The notes: generated by a model from the sequence alone, not told the origin. A stretch of 64,000 nt of DNA from Exiguobacterium sp. BMC-KP (GCF_001275385.1 NZ_LGIW01000013.1:62001-126000); one strand, 5' to 3'; numbered from the stretch's first letter, positions 51,348 through 59,478 are shown. Translations and numbers: made by a program.

Positions 51348-52184
51348 TTATGCATTTTGCTTCGAAGCAATATGAACAGGTGTCGTTGATTGACGTGATT
51401 CATCTACCTCTAGTTTTTCTTTGTTCAGCCACGTATAGATCATTCCCATGAAGACAGCTCCACCGATAATGTTACCAGCTAAAGCTGGCAACAGGTTATG
51501 CATCGCTCCGGCAAACGTAATCGTATCCGGATGTGGCACGATTAAAGCAATTGAGAACAATGCCATATTGGCGATGACGTGATCAAATCCGGATGCAAAG
51601 AATACTGCGACCAGTACCATCATCATCATAATCTGCGCTAATTCATTCTTCATGTTCTTTGGAATGAAAATCGCTAAACAAACCATCCAGTTACAGAAAA
51701 TGGCTCGTGTAAAGATTTCCCACGTCGAATGGTGAATTTTTGTTTCCGATACAGCAAACAACCAATTGTTCATCCCAAGTTCTTGTATGATTCCTGTTTG
51801 AGAAAAGAGTAGCGCGAACGCTAGCCCTCCGAGTCCATTTCCGATTAGACAAATTAACCAAACCTTCATCGTATCCATCTTCGTCGTATAGCCTCGCATC
51901 GTTGCCGTTGTGAAATACATCGTATTCCCTGTAAACAGTTCTGCCCCACCATAAACGATTAAGACCAGTGCCACTCCGAATGTTAGTCCACCGACAAGTG
52001 TCGCAACAGGTGACTCCGCCATATATAGACCGTTAATTGCCTTTAAGGTAAAAATGATTGCAAACCCAATGAAAATACCTGCTAGCATAGCACGAACTAA
52101 GTACTCGAGAGGACGCACTTGTAACATCCGCGTCGACTTGACTGCTTTATTCCGTAATCCTTCTAATGCTTCTACCTCGTTCAT
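51348..52184 (-). CDS. focA: Formate/nitrite transporter (FocA/NirC family)
   Basis: 278 residues with six helices. FNT hallmarks are the GGAELFTGN motif near residue 79 and the repeat HVIANMALF (about 205-213) carrying the gating histidine of the second half. It forms a pentameric channel for formate, nitrite or another small anion. A strong promoter lies upstream, and a Rex-like operator sits just behind it, so expression should follow the NADH/NAD+ ratio. In B. subtilis the related ywcJ belongs to the Rex regulon. A formate-using enzyme, fhs, is in the same window. Confidence 0.9.
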   Translation of the reverse strand: MNEVEALEGLRNKAVKSTRMLQVRPLEYLVRAMLAGIFIGFAIIFTLKAINGLYMAESPVATLVGGLTFGVALVLIVYGGAELFTGNTMYFTTATMRGYTTKMDTMKVWLICLIGNGLGGLAFALLFSQTGIIQELGMNNWLFAVSETKIHHSTWEIFTRAIFCNWMVCLAIFIPKNMKNELAQIMMMMVLVAVFFASGFDHVIANMALFSIALIVPHPDTITFAGAMHNLLPALAGNIIGGAVFMGMIYTWLNKEKLEVDESRQSTTPVHIASKQNA

Positions 52185-52204
52185 CGTAGAAACCTCTCTT
52201 TCTT

Positions 52205-52222
52205 TTGTTCAACACTTCACAA
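52205..52222 (-). promoter_or_regulatory. Rex-like operator of focA
   Basis: TTGTTCA-ACAC-TTCACAA is a 7-4-7 inverted repeat; its TTGTGAA half (minus strand) is perfect and the other half matches five of seven bases of the Rex consensus. It lies at about +11 to +28 relative to the predicted transcription start, a position suited to repression. Confidence 0.65.
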
Positions 52223-52238
52223 TGTCTGTTCATTTATT

Positions 52239-52267
52239 ATCATACTTCCATCTTAAAAGATGTTCAA
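52239..52267 (-). promoter_or_regulatory. focA promoter
   Basis: TTGAAC (52262-52267) and TATGAT (52239-52244) on the minus strand are separated by exactly 17 bases. Confidence 0.75.
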
Positions 52268-52367
52268 GCGTTGAATAGACCTGTTTTATTGTTTTCATAA
52301 AAGAACGAGATGTAAACGATATCATTGTGTCGAGATTGTGAAAAATGCCTTTTCTTGTTTTATACAA

Positions 52368-52970
52368 CTAATTATTTCGAATCGAAAGTCCTGATACGAA
52401 CTGTTCGAAAAAGGTTTGTCGTCTTGATACATCCAGGACATACCTATCGATAACGACACGGTTGAATCGACTCGAAGATGAAGTGGCCCGTTCGATATCA
52501 GTTGGCGTATAAGCATCAAATGCTTTCCGGTCTATTTTAAAATCAGCACGTGAATAGGGATCGGTGTAGTGAATTTCAAGATTAGTCAAGTCAGGAATCG
52601 TTGAGAATAATACGAGTGTATGATGCATGAGGACTTTTGATAAACGAGCGTTTAAAAAATCCTGATTCACTTGTAATGTACCAGTGTCCGTCCCAATCCA
52701 CGCACGCCGCTCTTTTCCAGTGACGTCATAGGCAAGCCGTAACGATTCTCCTTCAACATCTACCTGTTCTAATTCCGATGAAAACGGGAGTTGTTCGGCT
52801 AACTGACGAATCGCTACCGTATTCATCATCGAAGCACCGACTTGTCTTGCTACGATATCACCATCATGCCAAATAGACGTTCGATTTTCTTCATCTGGTT
52901 GTTGAAAAATACGAATGCCTATCAGTATCCCTAAACAGATACATCCAATAATCAAGAACGTTTTTTTCAT
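52368..52970 (-). CDS. DUF4825-like exported hypothetical protein
   Basis: 200 residues from ATG 52970, eight bases after GGAAGG; GTG 52979 and ATG 52976 lie within or next to that site. A signal anchor (about 4-20) is followed by an extracellular domain of mixed helices and strands. The stretch ARLSKVLMHHTLVLFSTIPDLTNLEIHY resembles the 'LFsLIDNldeieF' core of DUF4825. No Cys-lipobox: the cysteines sit inside the hydrophobic core. The function is unknown. Confidence 0.6.
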   Translation of the reverse strand: MKKTFLIIGCICLGILIGIRIFQQPDEENRTSIWHDGDIVARQVGASMMNTVAIRQLAEQLPFSSELEQVDVEGESLRLAYDVTGKERRAWIGTDTGTLQVNQDFLNARLSKVLMHHTLVLFSTIPDLTNLEIHYTDPYSRADFKIDRKAFDAYTPTDIERATSSSSRFNRVVIDRYVLDVSRRQTFFEQFVSGLSIRNN

Positions 52971-53073
52971 TTTCATCACCTTCCTAAAAAAACTTACCCT
53001 TTTTCATCTTTTTTCATAAGAAGGGTTGAAATTTTATGCATATGGGCGTACTCTTGCAGGCAGATACTCACAG

Positions 53074-53110
53074 AAGGAGGAGCATGAGGTCACTCATCAT
53101 ATTGCCATGA
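53074..53110 (+). promoter_or_regulatory. Candidate leader peptide coupled to the YitT-like gene
   Basis: A full AAGGAGG (53074-53080) is followed by ATG 53084, which opens an eight-residue frame, MRSLIILP, stopping at 53110. That stop overlaps ATG 53107 of the main gene (ATGA). The main gene itself has no ribosome binding site, so it may be translated by coupling. The spacing of three bases is tight. Confidence 0.45.
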
Positions 53111-53976
53111 CTACTACGACACACCCACAGAAAAAGAGAGTTGAAAAAATCAGTTTTTTAATCATTGGTACATTACTTTATTCCCTTTACATCAGTTTAC
53201 TACTATCTCCAAATGATATCGGATCCGGTGGTATCATGGGGATTACGCTCGTTGTGCAAGAGCTCTTCCATACCCCAATCGGCTTAACACAGTTGCTCTT
53301 AAACATCCCACTCTTCATTTTAGGTTTCCGTTTTCTACGTAAGCGATTCATGTTCTTATCTGGCATTATCGTCATTGCTTCTTCTTTTTTAATCGACTGG
53401 ATTCCAACTCAAATCGTTCCAGAATCTTTAAATGATCCGCTTGTCGCTTCCATCTTTGCTGGTCTAGTCTCCGGTCTTGCAATGGCATTGATTTTCTTCG
53501 GTGGCGCGTCTACCGGCGGGCTCGATATTCTTGGAAAGTTTTTCTTCGCTCGTTTTCATAACTGGCCACTTCCTCGTATATTTCTAATGCAAGATCTTGT
53601 CATCTACATTCTTGTCTGGTGGGTCTTCGATTTGAAACACGTTATGTACGCTCTCATCATGAGCTTTGTTCGCGCTAAAGCCCTTCAAACGGTCTATAGT
53701 TTTTATTCTGCTTCTAAGCAATGTATCATTATTTGTGAGAAAGCAGATGAAATCAACGAAGTCATTACAAAAGAGCTTGGTCGTGGTGTTACGATTTTGG
53801 ATGCACGGGGTGGATACTCCAACCGAACGAAAAAAATGGTCTACGTTGTCGTTCAAAATAACGAAATCGTACGCTTGCAAGAGATCGTCGCTTCTGTTGA
53901 GCCAAATGCATTCGTTACGTTCTCGGAAATTCATACGGTTTTCGGAAACTACAAGGAACATTCCTATTCGTTTTAA
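53107..53976 (+). CDS. YitT-family membrane protein (DUF2179)
   Basis: 289 residues from ATG 53107. Five or six membrane helices contain GSGGIMGITLVVQELF and FFGGASTGGLDILGKF, the YitT signatures. The cytoplasmic DUF2179 domain follows (about 205-285), with KELGRGVTILDARGGYSNRTKKMVYVVV. Probably a transporter or regulator; no substrate is established. The frame is open further upstream (to 53026), but no good start exists there. A short leader frame precedes it. Confidence 0.8.
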   Translation: MTTTTHPQKKRVEKISFLIIGTLLYSLYISLLLSPNDIGSGGIMGITLVVQELFHTPIGLTQLLLNIPLFILGFRFLRKRFMFLSGIIVIASSFLIDWIPTQIVPESLNDPLVASIFAGLVSGLAMALIFFGGASTGGLDILGKFFFARFHNWPLPRIFLMQDLVIYILVWWVFDLKHVMYALIMSFVRAKALQTVYSFYSASKQCIIICEKADEINEVITKELGRGVTILDARGGYSNRTKKMVYVVVQNNEIVRLQEIVASVEPNAFVTFSEIHTVFGNYKEHSYSF

Positions 53977-53981
53977 CATTA

Positions 53982-54004
53982 AGCGCAGCTAAGCTGCGCT
54001 TTTT
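53982..54004 (+). terminator. Terminator of the YitT-like gene
   Basis: AGCGCAG and CTGCGCT form the stem with a five-base loop, followed by TTTT. Nearly the same hairpin recurs at 54807-54840. Confidence 0.82.
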
Positions 54005-54168
54005 CTTCTACAAAACAGCTTCTCGGATTGTACTAGCTTTCCTGCTTTTTTTATTCAAAATGCTGACTTTCTACTTTCCTATCCCTATTCAAAAAATAGA
54101 CAGGCTTCACTTTTCTTGTAATAGTAGTTAAGCTAATGACATGTCTTTTTATTTAAAGGAATGATTGC

Positions 54169-54807
54169 ATGCACTCACTATGGCGTCAGCGTATTCTGCT
54201 GATTCTTTTGATCAGTTTATTTGCTTCTATACCAATCATTTATGCCTTGTCCGGTTATCGGACAATTGCAGCGATGACAGCGCAGATGAAGGATCATGAT
54301 ATACCGTTAATTAATCAAGTCGACCAGCTAGTTGAACATAATCGAGATCGAGCAAATGCAGTCCGTGGTCTCTTATTGTATGAGGATAATCGTTACATCG
54401 AACAATATTATTTTTCGACTTCGAAAATTCATGATTTACGTAACGCTCTGAATCAATCATCAACTACTCCGGGGGCAATCAAGGATTTACTTCGGCGAAA
54501 CAATGTATGGGAGTCTGAAATTGAACGGGTTTTCGTCGTATATGAACGTCAAAGTCCTGCAGCAGCAAAACGTCTTGCAAGACAATCGACTCAAACAACT
54601 CAGACAATTCTTGAAGACTTATCCCGTGTAAAAGATGATTTGTATCAAACCCTTCAAGCAAAATTACAACAATCGGATACGTTAATTGCTACATATAAAT
54701 GGATGTGCCTCGGCTTGTCCATTCTGTCCTTTTTAATGATTAGTGCAACGATCTTTTTCTTCCATCGCTTTGCTCCTGCCATATCAAAGCAATCAGCACA
54801 AGAATAA
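54169..54807 (+). CDS. Receptor-like membrane protein with 4HB-type sensor and no output domain
   Basis: 212 residues. Membrane helices at about 7-27 and 178-202 bracket an extracellular helical bundle of some 150 residues (VDQLVEHNRDRANAVRGLLLYEDN, IKDLLRRNNVWESEIERVF), the layout of 4HB_MCP/CHASE3 sensors. After the second helix only about ten residues remain, so no HAMP, methyl-accepting or kinase domain is present. It may work with a partner protein. AAAGGA precedes the ATG. Hairpins of nearly the same sequence flank the gene. Confidence 0.72.
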   Translation: MHSLWRQRILLILLISLFASIPIIYALSGYRTIAAMTAQMKDHDIPLINQVDQLVEHNRDRANAVRGLLLYEDNRYIEQYYFSTSKIHDLRNALNQSSTTPGAIKDLLRRNNVWESEIERVFVVYERQSPAAAKRLARQSTQTTQTILEDLSRVKDDLYQTLQAKLQQSDTLIATYKWMCLGLSILSFLMISATIFFFHRFAPAISKQSAQE

Positions 54808-54840
54808 ACGAAAAGCGCAGCTATTGCTGCGCTTTTCGTT
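54807..54840. terminator. Terminator between the receptor-like gene and cadC
   Basis: AACGAAAAGCGCAGC and GCTGCGCTTTTCGTT form a perfect 15-bp stem with a TATT loop. Confidence 0.9.
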
Positions 54841-54851
54841 TATTCTAAAAA

Positions 54852-55220
54852 TCATTCAAGTACTGCTTTTCCCTCTTGTACATGTTCCATCGCCATATGG
54901 ACAAGCGATGATACATGATGATCATCCAAGGAATAATAGACGACTTTTCCTTCTTTACGAAACTTTACAAGTCCCTGTTTCAATAGGGATCGCAGATGAT
55001 GCGACGCTGTCGCGATCGAACAATCAACAGAAGCAGAGACGTCACAAACGCACAATTCTTCTTCAATCGTCAAAGCATAAACGATTCGTAATCGTGTCGC
55101 ATCTGATAAAATTTTAAACAATTTTCCAATTTCAAGCGTCGGAATTGTATCAACGACATGTCCGATTTCGGTCGCGCGCTGTTCGTCAATCGCGATCGTT
55201 TCACAACGGGGAATGTCCAT
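54852..55220 (-). CDS. cadC: ArsR/SmtB-family metal sensor, CadC-like
   Basis: 122 residues from ATG 55220 (GAGGTG before it), the same length as S. aureus CadC. Winged helix-turn-helix with ELCVCD (Cys57, Cys59) in the alpha-3 helix plus Cys6, forming most of a CadC-type cadmium/lead site. The C-terminal helix keeps Asp100, His102 and His113 of the zinc site; Glu116 stands where CzrA has a second histidine. It should repress a metal-efflux gene until metal binds, but no efflux pump is adjacent. Confidence 0.85.
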   Translation of the reverse strand: MDIPRCETIAIDEQRATEIGHVVDTIPTLEIGKLFKILSDATRLRIVYALTIEEELCVCDVSASVDCSIATASHHLRSLLKQGLVKFRKEGKVVYYSLDDHHVSSLVHMAMEHVQEGKAVLE

Positions 55221-55275
55221 GTCCGTCACCTCGTTTCTATATATATTGCACCACGAGAAACAGGACATTGCAAGT

Positions 55276-55710
55276 TCAGCGCATTCGTCTGCGAATGAGC
55301 CAAAACACGAGCCACCCCCCGACAAAATCTCCGATATCCCAGACAATTCGATTTTGGTCGACAGCACGCACCCCGATATCGATGACTTTTGTACTTTCTA
55401 ATCGATTCGTATAACGCTGGCGCAATGAAGCTGGGATCGGCAACCGAAGAAGTATCCGATAATAAATATCTAAATGAGTATGCCCCCAGATTTCTGTCGC
55501 AATCGAACTCGTTTTAATATACAAAGGTCGCTTGTAACGTCGCTCATACTTTTCCTTCAATAAAAGAGCCATTTCATAGGATATACGATTAGGACGCGGA
55601 AATAAAACTTTTCCTAGATGATAAATCCCCTGATTATCGACCCGAATGATTTGTGGTTCTAACCGATACCGGATCCAATAGCCCCGAAAACGGATCGTCT
55701 GCCATTTCAA
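55276..55710 (-). CDS. Hypothetical protein downstream of thiE
   Basis: About 144 residues if TTG 55710 is used (AGAGGTGA a few bases upstream); the frame is open to ATG 55761, which overlaps thiE and has no ribosome binding site. Strongly basic, with beta-strand-like blocks (FRGYWIRYRLEPQIIRV) and a hydrophobic patch WDIGDFVGGWLVFWLI near the end that may be membrane-associated. No family was recognised. It probably belongs to the thiamine transcript, but no thiamine role is evident. The start is uncertain. Confidence 0.55.
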   Translation of the reverse strand: MKWQTIRFRGYWIRYRLEPQIIRVDNQGIYHLGKVLFPRPNRISYEMALLLKEKYERRYKRPLYIKTSSIATEIWGHTHLDIYYRILLRLPIPASLRQRYTNRLESTKVIDIGVRAVDQNRIVWDIGDFVGGWLVFWLIRRRMR

Positions 55711-55730
55711 TACAATCACCTCTGAACGAA

Positions 55731-56369
55731 TTATACCCTGTTCTGAAGAGATTGATGCCATTCTCGCACAGCATCTGTCATTTGCTTTGCAGCGAGCTGC
55801 CGATCTTCTTTAGCAAAAATATCAGAAATGACCGCGTATCCTTCTAGTAGAATCGGTAGAGACGAGACATTTGTTGCTGTAATGCCACCAATACCAATCA
55901 AAGGTAAGTGAACCGCTTCTCGAATCGCCTGAAGTGTCGTATACGGCATCGCATCAGCGTCTGCTTTCGATGACGTCGCAAATAAAGACCCCACCCCTAA
56001 ATAAGATGCCCCATTTTGTTCTGCTTCCATTGCTTGCTCAACAGTTGCAACCGATACACCGATTACAGCGTTCGGTAAGAGACGACGTGCTGCGGTTAGA
56101 GGAATGTCCTCTTGTCCGATATGCAAACCGGCTCCGACGAGTAACGCGATATCGATTCGATCATTGATGATCAATGGAATGTCGTGACGATCCGTGAGTG
56201 CTTTTAACTGAACTGCCTGTTCAAAGAACTCCTTTCCTTGCGCTGTTTTTTCCCGTAGTTGCACGATGGTTACCCCACCTAAAATCGCTTCTTCAACGAC
56301 CGTTTCGATAGCAACTCCTGGATGATATCTACGATCCGTCACGGCGTAAATCGAATAATCAATTACCAC
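55731..56369 (-). CDS. thiE: Thiamine phosphate synthase
   Basis: 212 residues from a GTG start (GGAGG nine bases upstream). Joins HMP-diphosphate and HEP-phosphate to thiamine phosphate. TIM-barrel signatures: IVQLREK (diphosphate site), LIINDRIDIAL, GLHIGQEDIP, GVGSLFATSSKADA and GIGGI. It overlaps the thiM stop by 11 bases. Third gene of the riboswitch-controlled thiD-thiM-thiE operon. Confidence 0.96.
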   Translation of the reverse strand: MVIDYSIYAVTDRRYHPGVAIETVVEEAILGGVTIVQLREKTAQGKEFFEQAVQLKALTDRHDIPLIINDRIDIALLVGAGLHIGQEDIPLTAARRLLPNAVIGVSVATVEQAMEAEQNGASYLGVGSLFATSSKADADAMPYTTLQAIREAVHLPLIGIGGITATNVSSLPILLEGYAVISDIFAKEDRQLAAKQMTDAVREWHQSLQNRV

Positions 56370-57126
56370 GTTCCGTCACCTCCGTCAGATCTTGTTCCGT
56401 CATCAGGCTGATGGCATTGAACAACTCTCGTTTAAAATCGCCTAGACCTTGTGCCGATGCTGCCCGCTCTCCTGCTTTTCCCATGACGAACGTTCCATGA
56501 ACTGCCGCCTCATACGCCGTATAGCCTGCACCAAGGAAGCTAGCAATTATCGATGCCGTCATACAACCTGTTCCTGTGATGTCTCCAAGACGAGGAGTAC
56601 CCACGTTCAATTCCATTTCGCGTGTGCCATCCGTGATGTAATCGATTGGACCGGTGACGACGACGACGGATTGCTGTTTGCGTGCGAATATACGGATACT
56701 TTCTCGATCCATGCTTCCGTCTCCCACAGCATCGACTCCCTTCGTTCGTCCATTCTCTCCAAGTAGAGTCTTGATTTCAGAGACATTTCCTTTAATGATC
56801 GTACATCCGAAATCGATTAATTCTTTTGAGAAATCGGTTCTTAATGTCGTAGCTCCTGCTCCGACTGGATCGAGGATGATTGGAACGTTCAATCGTCCTG
56901 CTTCACGTACTGCCAGTCGTTGTGCTTCCTGCATTTCTGCATCAAGTGTACCAATGTTCAAGACAAGAGCTTGTGCGAGTCGAACCATCTCTTCTACTTC
57001 TCGAATGTCTTCCGCCATGACGGGGGATGCCCCAACAGCTAATGTGACGTTTGCGCAATCGTTAATCGTCACCGTATTCGTCAGATGGTGAATGAGTGGT
57101 TTCTGTTCAAGAATGGTCGTAAACAT
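56359..57126 (-). CDS. thiM: Hydroxyethylthiazole kinase
   Basis: 255 residues from ATG 57126 (GGAGGG six bases upstream). The longer frame to 57273 overlaps thiD and is not expected to be coding. Phosphorylates the thiazole alcohol for salvage. LIHHLTNTVTINDCANVTLAVGASPVM is the family start block, and GTGCMTASIIASFLGAG carries the catalytic cysteine region. With thiD and thiE but no de novo thiC/thiG, this operon serves salvage of pyrimidine and thiazole moieties. Confidence 0.95.
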   Translation of the reverse strand: MFTTILEQKPLIHHLTNTVTINDCANVTLAVGASPVMAEDIREVEEMVRLAQALVLNIGTLDAEMQEAQRLAVREAGRLNVPIILDPVGAGATTLRTDFSKELIDFGCTIIKGNVSEIKTLLGENGRTKGVDAVGDGSMDRESIRIFARKQQSVVVVTGPIDYITDGTREMELNVGTPRLGDITGTGCMTASIIASFLGAGYTAYEAAVHGTFVMGKAGERAASAQGLGDFKRELFNAISLMTEQDLTEVTERGN

Positions 57127-57910
57127 GTGCATCCCTCCAAAGTGAATGAAAATGGTGTGTCGGTCCAATACCTTGTCCGAGGACAAATCCATGACGGATT
57201 GCTTCCGTGACATAGCTTTTTGCCTGTCGTACACTACCTGGTAAATCTTCTCCCAGCGCCATCCGTGCTGCAATCGCTGCAGATAAGGTACAACCCGTTC
57301 CGTGGGTATGTTGGTTGTCTAACCGTTCGGATGTGAAGCGATGTTCTTTCGTTCCGTCAAACAATAAATCCGTCGCCTCTCCGGGTAAGTGTCCACCCTT
57401 TAATAAGACTGCGCCCGTCTGCGTAGCCAATTGATGCATCGCAGACCGCATGTCCTCTAGATTGGTTACTGACTTTCCCGTTAAACGCTCAGCTTCTAGT
57501 AAATTTGGTGTAATGAGTGTCGCAAGTGGTAGTAACTCCATAATCAGTGCTTGTTCTGCCTCTGTCCGTAACAAGGCATGTCCACCTTTTGCGACCATGA
57601 CTGGGTCTAATATGATCGGAACTGTCTGTTTACGAAGATGTGTAGCGATGACACGAATCGTCTGCGCATTCGAGACCATCCCGATTTTGATCGCATCGAC
57701 ACGAATATCTGAAAAAATCGATGTTAACTGGGCATCAACGATTTCCGGAGATAGCTCTTCCACCGCTTGAACACCTAATGTATTTTGCGCCGTGACAGCA
57801 GTCAGAACACTCATTCCATAAACGCCTAAAGCCGAAAATGTTTTTAAATCTGCTTGAATTCCAGCTCCACCACCGGAGTCGGATCCTGCAATCGTCAATA
57901 CATGTTTCAT
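57107..57910 (-). CDS. thiD: Hydroxymethylpyrimidine (phosphate) kinase
   Basis: 267 residues. Ribokinase-like enzyme that phosphorylates HMP and HMP-phosphate. AGSDSGGGAGIQADLKTFSALGVYGMS (N-terminal substrate block), ITPNLLEAERLTG and the anion hole HGTGCTLSAAIAA are characteristic. AAGGTG stands eight bases before the ATG. First gene of the thiamine operon, directly behind the TPP riboswitch, with a 20-base overlap into thiM. Confidence 0.96.
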   Translation of the reverse strand: MKHVLTIAGSDSGGGAGIQADLKTFSALGVYGMSVLTAVTAQNTLGVQAVEELSPEIVDAQLTSIFSDIRVDAIKIGMVSNAQTIRVIATHLRKQTVPIILDPVMVAKGGHALLRTEAEQALIMELLPLATLITPNLLEAERLTGKSVTNLEDMRSAMHQLATQTGAVLLKGGHLPGEATDLLFDGTKEHRFTSERLDNQHTHGTGCTLSAAIAARMALGEDLPGSVRQAKSYVTEAIRHGFVLGQGIGPTHHFHSLWRDAHVYDHS

Positions 57911-57957
57911 GTTTCTCTCACCTTCCCATCGAGCAATGTAAGGGAGTCGTTACCGAC

Positions 57958-57996
57958 AAAAAAAGCGCCGACCGCTGTAAAAAAGCAGTCGACGCT
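57958..57996 (-). terminator. Riboswitch-controlled terminator of the thi operon
   Basis: AGCGTCGACTGCT pairs with AGCGGTCGGCGCT (two wobbles) around a seven-base loop and is followed by seven T on the minus strand. It lies between the TPP aptamer and thiD. Confidence 0.85.
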
Positions 57997-58037
57997 ATAC
58001 AAAAGCGTTATACACGCATTCCGATATCCGTTCGGCT

Positions 58038-58128
58038 CAACTTTCCTACGCTGGTATTATCCAGTTCAGGTAATAGGGTCGAAAACAGATTGGTTTTCCT
58101 CTCAGCCAGATTCCTCCAGCTCCCCTAG
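58038..58128 (-). ncRNA. TPP riboswitch (THI element)
   Basis: On the minus strand the aptamer reads GGGGAGC..., contains the conserved CTGAGAGG block, then ACCTGAACTGGATAATACCAGCGTAGGAAAGTT at its 3' part, the signature of TPP-binding RNAs. It lies just before the terminator and thiD, so high thiamine diphosphate should stop transcription. Confidence 0.94.
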
Positions 58129-58172
58129 TTGCTCAAGTATTCGTTTCGCCTTAACTGTAGCATAGGGAACAA

Positions 58173-58197
58173 AAAAAAACGAGCCGAAGCCCGTTTT
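58173..58197 (-). terminator. Terminator of the shorter M23 hydrolase gene
   Basis: AACGGGC and GCTCGTT pair (one wobble) around TTCG and are followed by a long T run on the minus strand. Confidence 0.82.
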
Positions 58198-58200
58198 TGA

Positions 58201-59478
58201 TTACAGATATGCTAATGGATTCACTGCATTCAGAGGAGAAGAGGCACTGTATTGATACCCTCCGACATGTAGTTCGAAATGCAAGTGTGGTCCTGTTGAA
58301 TTTCCCGTACTACCAAGTGTTCCGACTTGCTGACCTTGAGAAACGGTTTGTCCTGCATGAACAGACAATGAACTCATATGGGCGTAGACAGTCGTGTACA
58401 CTTTCCCGTCAAGGAAGTGCGAAATCATGACGTGATTCCCGTAAGGTCCACCACCTGATGCGGTAATGACCGTTCCGGCTGCTGATGCGACGATTGGAGA
58501 TCCGACGGGACCTTTAAAATCGACACCATTATGGAATGTATAACCGTTTGCTCCACTAGCTGGTCCAAAACCTTGTGAGACGCCACCAGAAGATGGTCGA
58601 ACAAATTTCCCACCACCTGAAACGATTGGTGTTGCATCTGAACTTGTTGATTCTGTATTCTTATTTGCTTGTTTTGCTGCTTGAGCATTCGCTTTAGCGG
58701 CTTTTTCAGCTGCTGCTTTCTCTGCTGCTGCTTTTTCAGCCGCTGCTTTAGCAGCAGCTTTCGCTGCCGCAATCGCACGTTCTTGAGCTTCAAGAGTCGC
58801 TTGCAGTTCTTTTGCATCTAGAAGTTCTGTCGTGAACTTCGTCTTACCTTTTCGTAATTTTTTCAGTGTAGCACTACGCTCTTTCATTTGAACTTTTAAC
58901 GCTTTCTTTTGTTCAAGCAATACTTTCTTTTCTTGCATTTGCTCCGCTTTTTTCTCGACGAGTGCTTGTTTTGCTTCTGCTAATTTTTGTTGTGTCGCGA
59001 TGTAATCCGAAATCATTTTATCATCTTGCTCAGCGATTTTTTTCCCAGCCATGACACGGCTAAATAAATCACCCAAATCCTTTGATCCAAAAATGACTTC
59101 TTCCCATTTAATCGAGTTCCCATCGTTTTCTTGGAACACACGTAAGCGATCACCAAGAAGTTCTTCCTGCTTCTGTAGCATCTCTTCGTAACGAACGATA
59201 TCTGCTTTTAACTCGTCAATTCGAACGTTCAACTGTTTAATTTGTTTATTTTTTTCGGAAACTTGGAAAATCTTTTCGTTAATCGCTGCATCAATTTGAT
59301 TGATTTGACGTTGTTCTTTTGAAATTTTCGACTCTTGTTTTTTAATCGCTTTTTCTAATTTACGTTGTTCTGCAGCATTTTCAGCCTTTTTTTCTTTAAT
59401 CGTTGCTGCCGCGATCGGTTGTGTTCCTGTTATAAGTAATGCCCCTAAAACAATGGTAGAAATTAGTTTTTTTAGCAT
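58201..59478 (-). CDS. CwlO/EnvC-like peptidoglycan hydrolase (M23), copy 1
   Basis: 425 residues. A signal peptide (about 1-25) is followed by a long coiled coil (about 28-245), an alanine/lysine-rich linker (AAAKAAAEKAAAEKAAAEK) and a C-terminal M23/LytM domain. The zinc site is intact: HNGVDF, and HLHFE near the end, with GPHLHF as the core. It should cut peptide cross-links or be an activator, with the coiled coil as membrane or FtsEX-type partner surface. It is a paralog of the next gene. Confidence 0.9.
   Translation of the reverse strand: MLKKLISTIVLGALLITGTQPIAAATIKEKKAENAAEQRKLEKAIKKQESKISKEQRQINQIDAAINEKIFQVSEKNKQIKQLNVRIDELKADIVRYEEMLQKQEELLGDRLRVFQENDGNSIKWEEVIFGSKDLGDLFSRVMAGKKIAEQDDKMISDYIATQQKLAEAKQALVEKKAEQMQEKKVLLEQKKALKVQMKERSATLKKLRKGKTKFTTELLDAKELQATLEAQERAIAAAKAAAKAAAEKAAAEKAAAEKAAKANAQAAKQANKNTESTSSDATPIVSGGGKFVRPSSGGVSQGFGPASGANGYTFHNGVDFKGPVGSPIVASAAGTVITASGGGPYGNHVMISHFLDGKVYTTVYAHMSSLSVHAGQTVSQGQQVGTLGSTGNSTGPHLHFELHVGGYQYSASSPLNAVNPLAYL

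Noticed and set aside
58681-58790. Alanine/lysine repeat in the M23 gene as a DNA repeat element
   Set aside because: It is an in-frame low-complexity linker of the protein, explained by the coding sequence.
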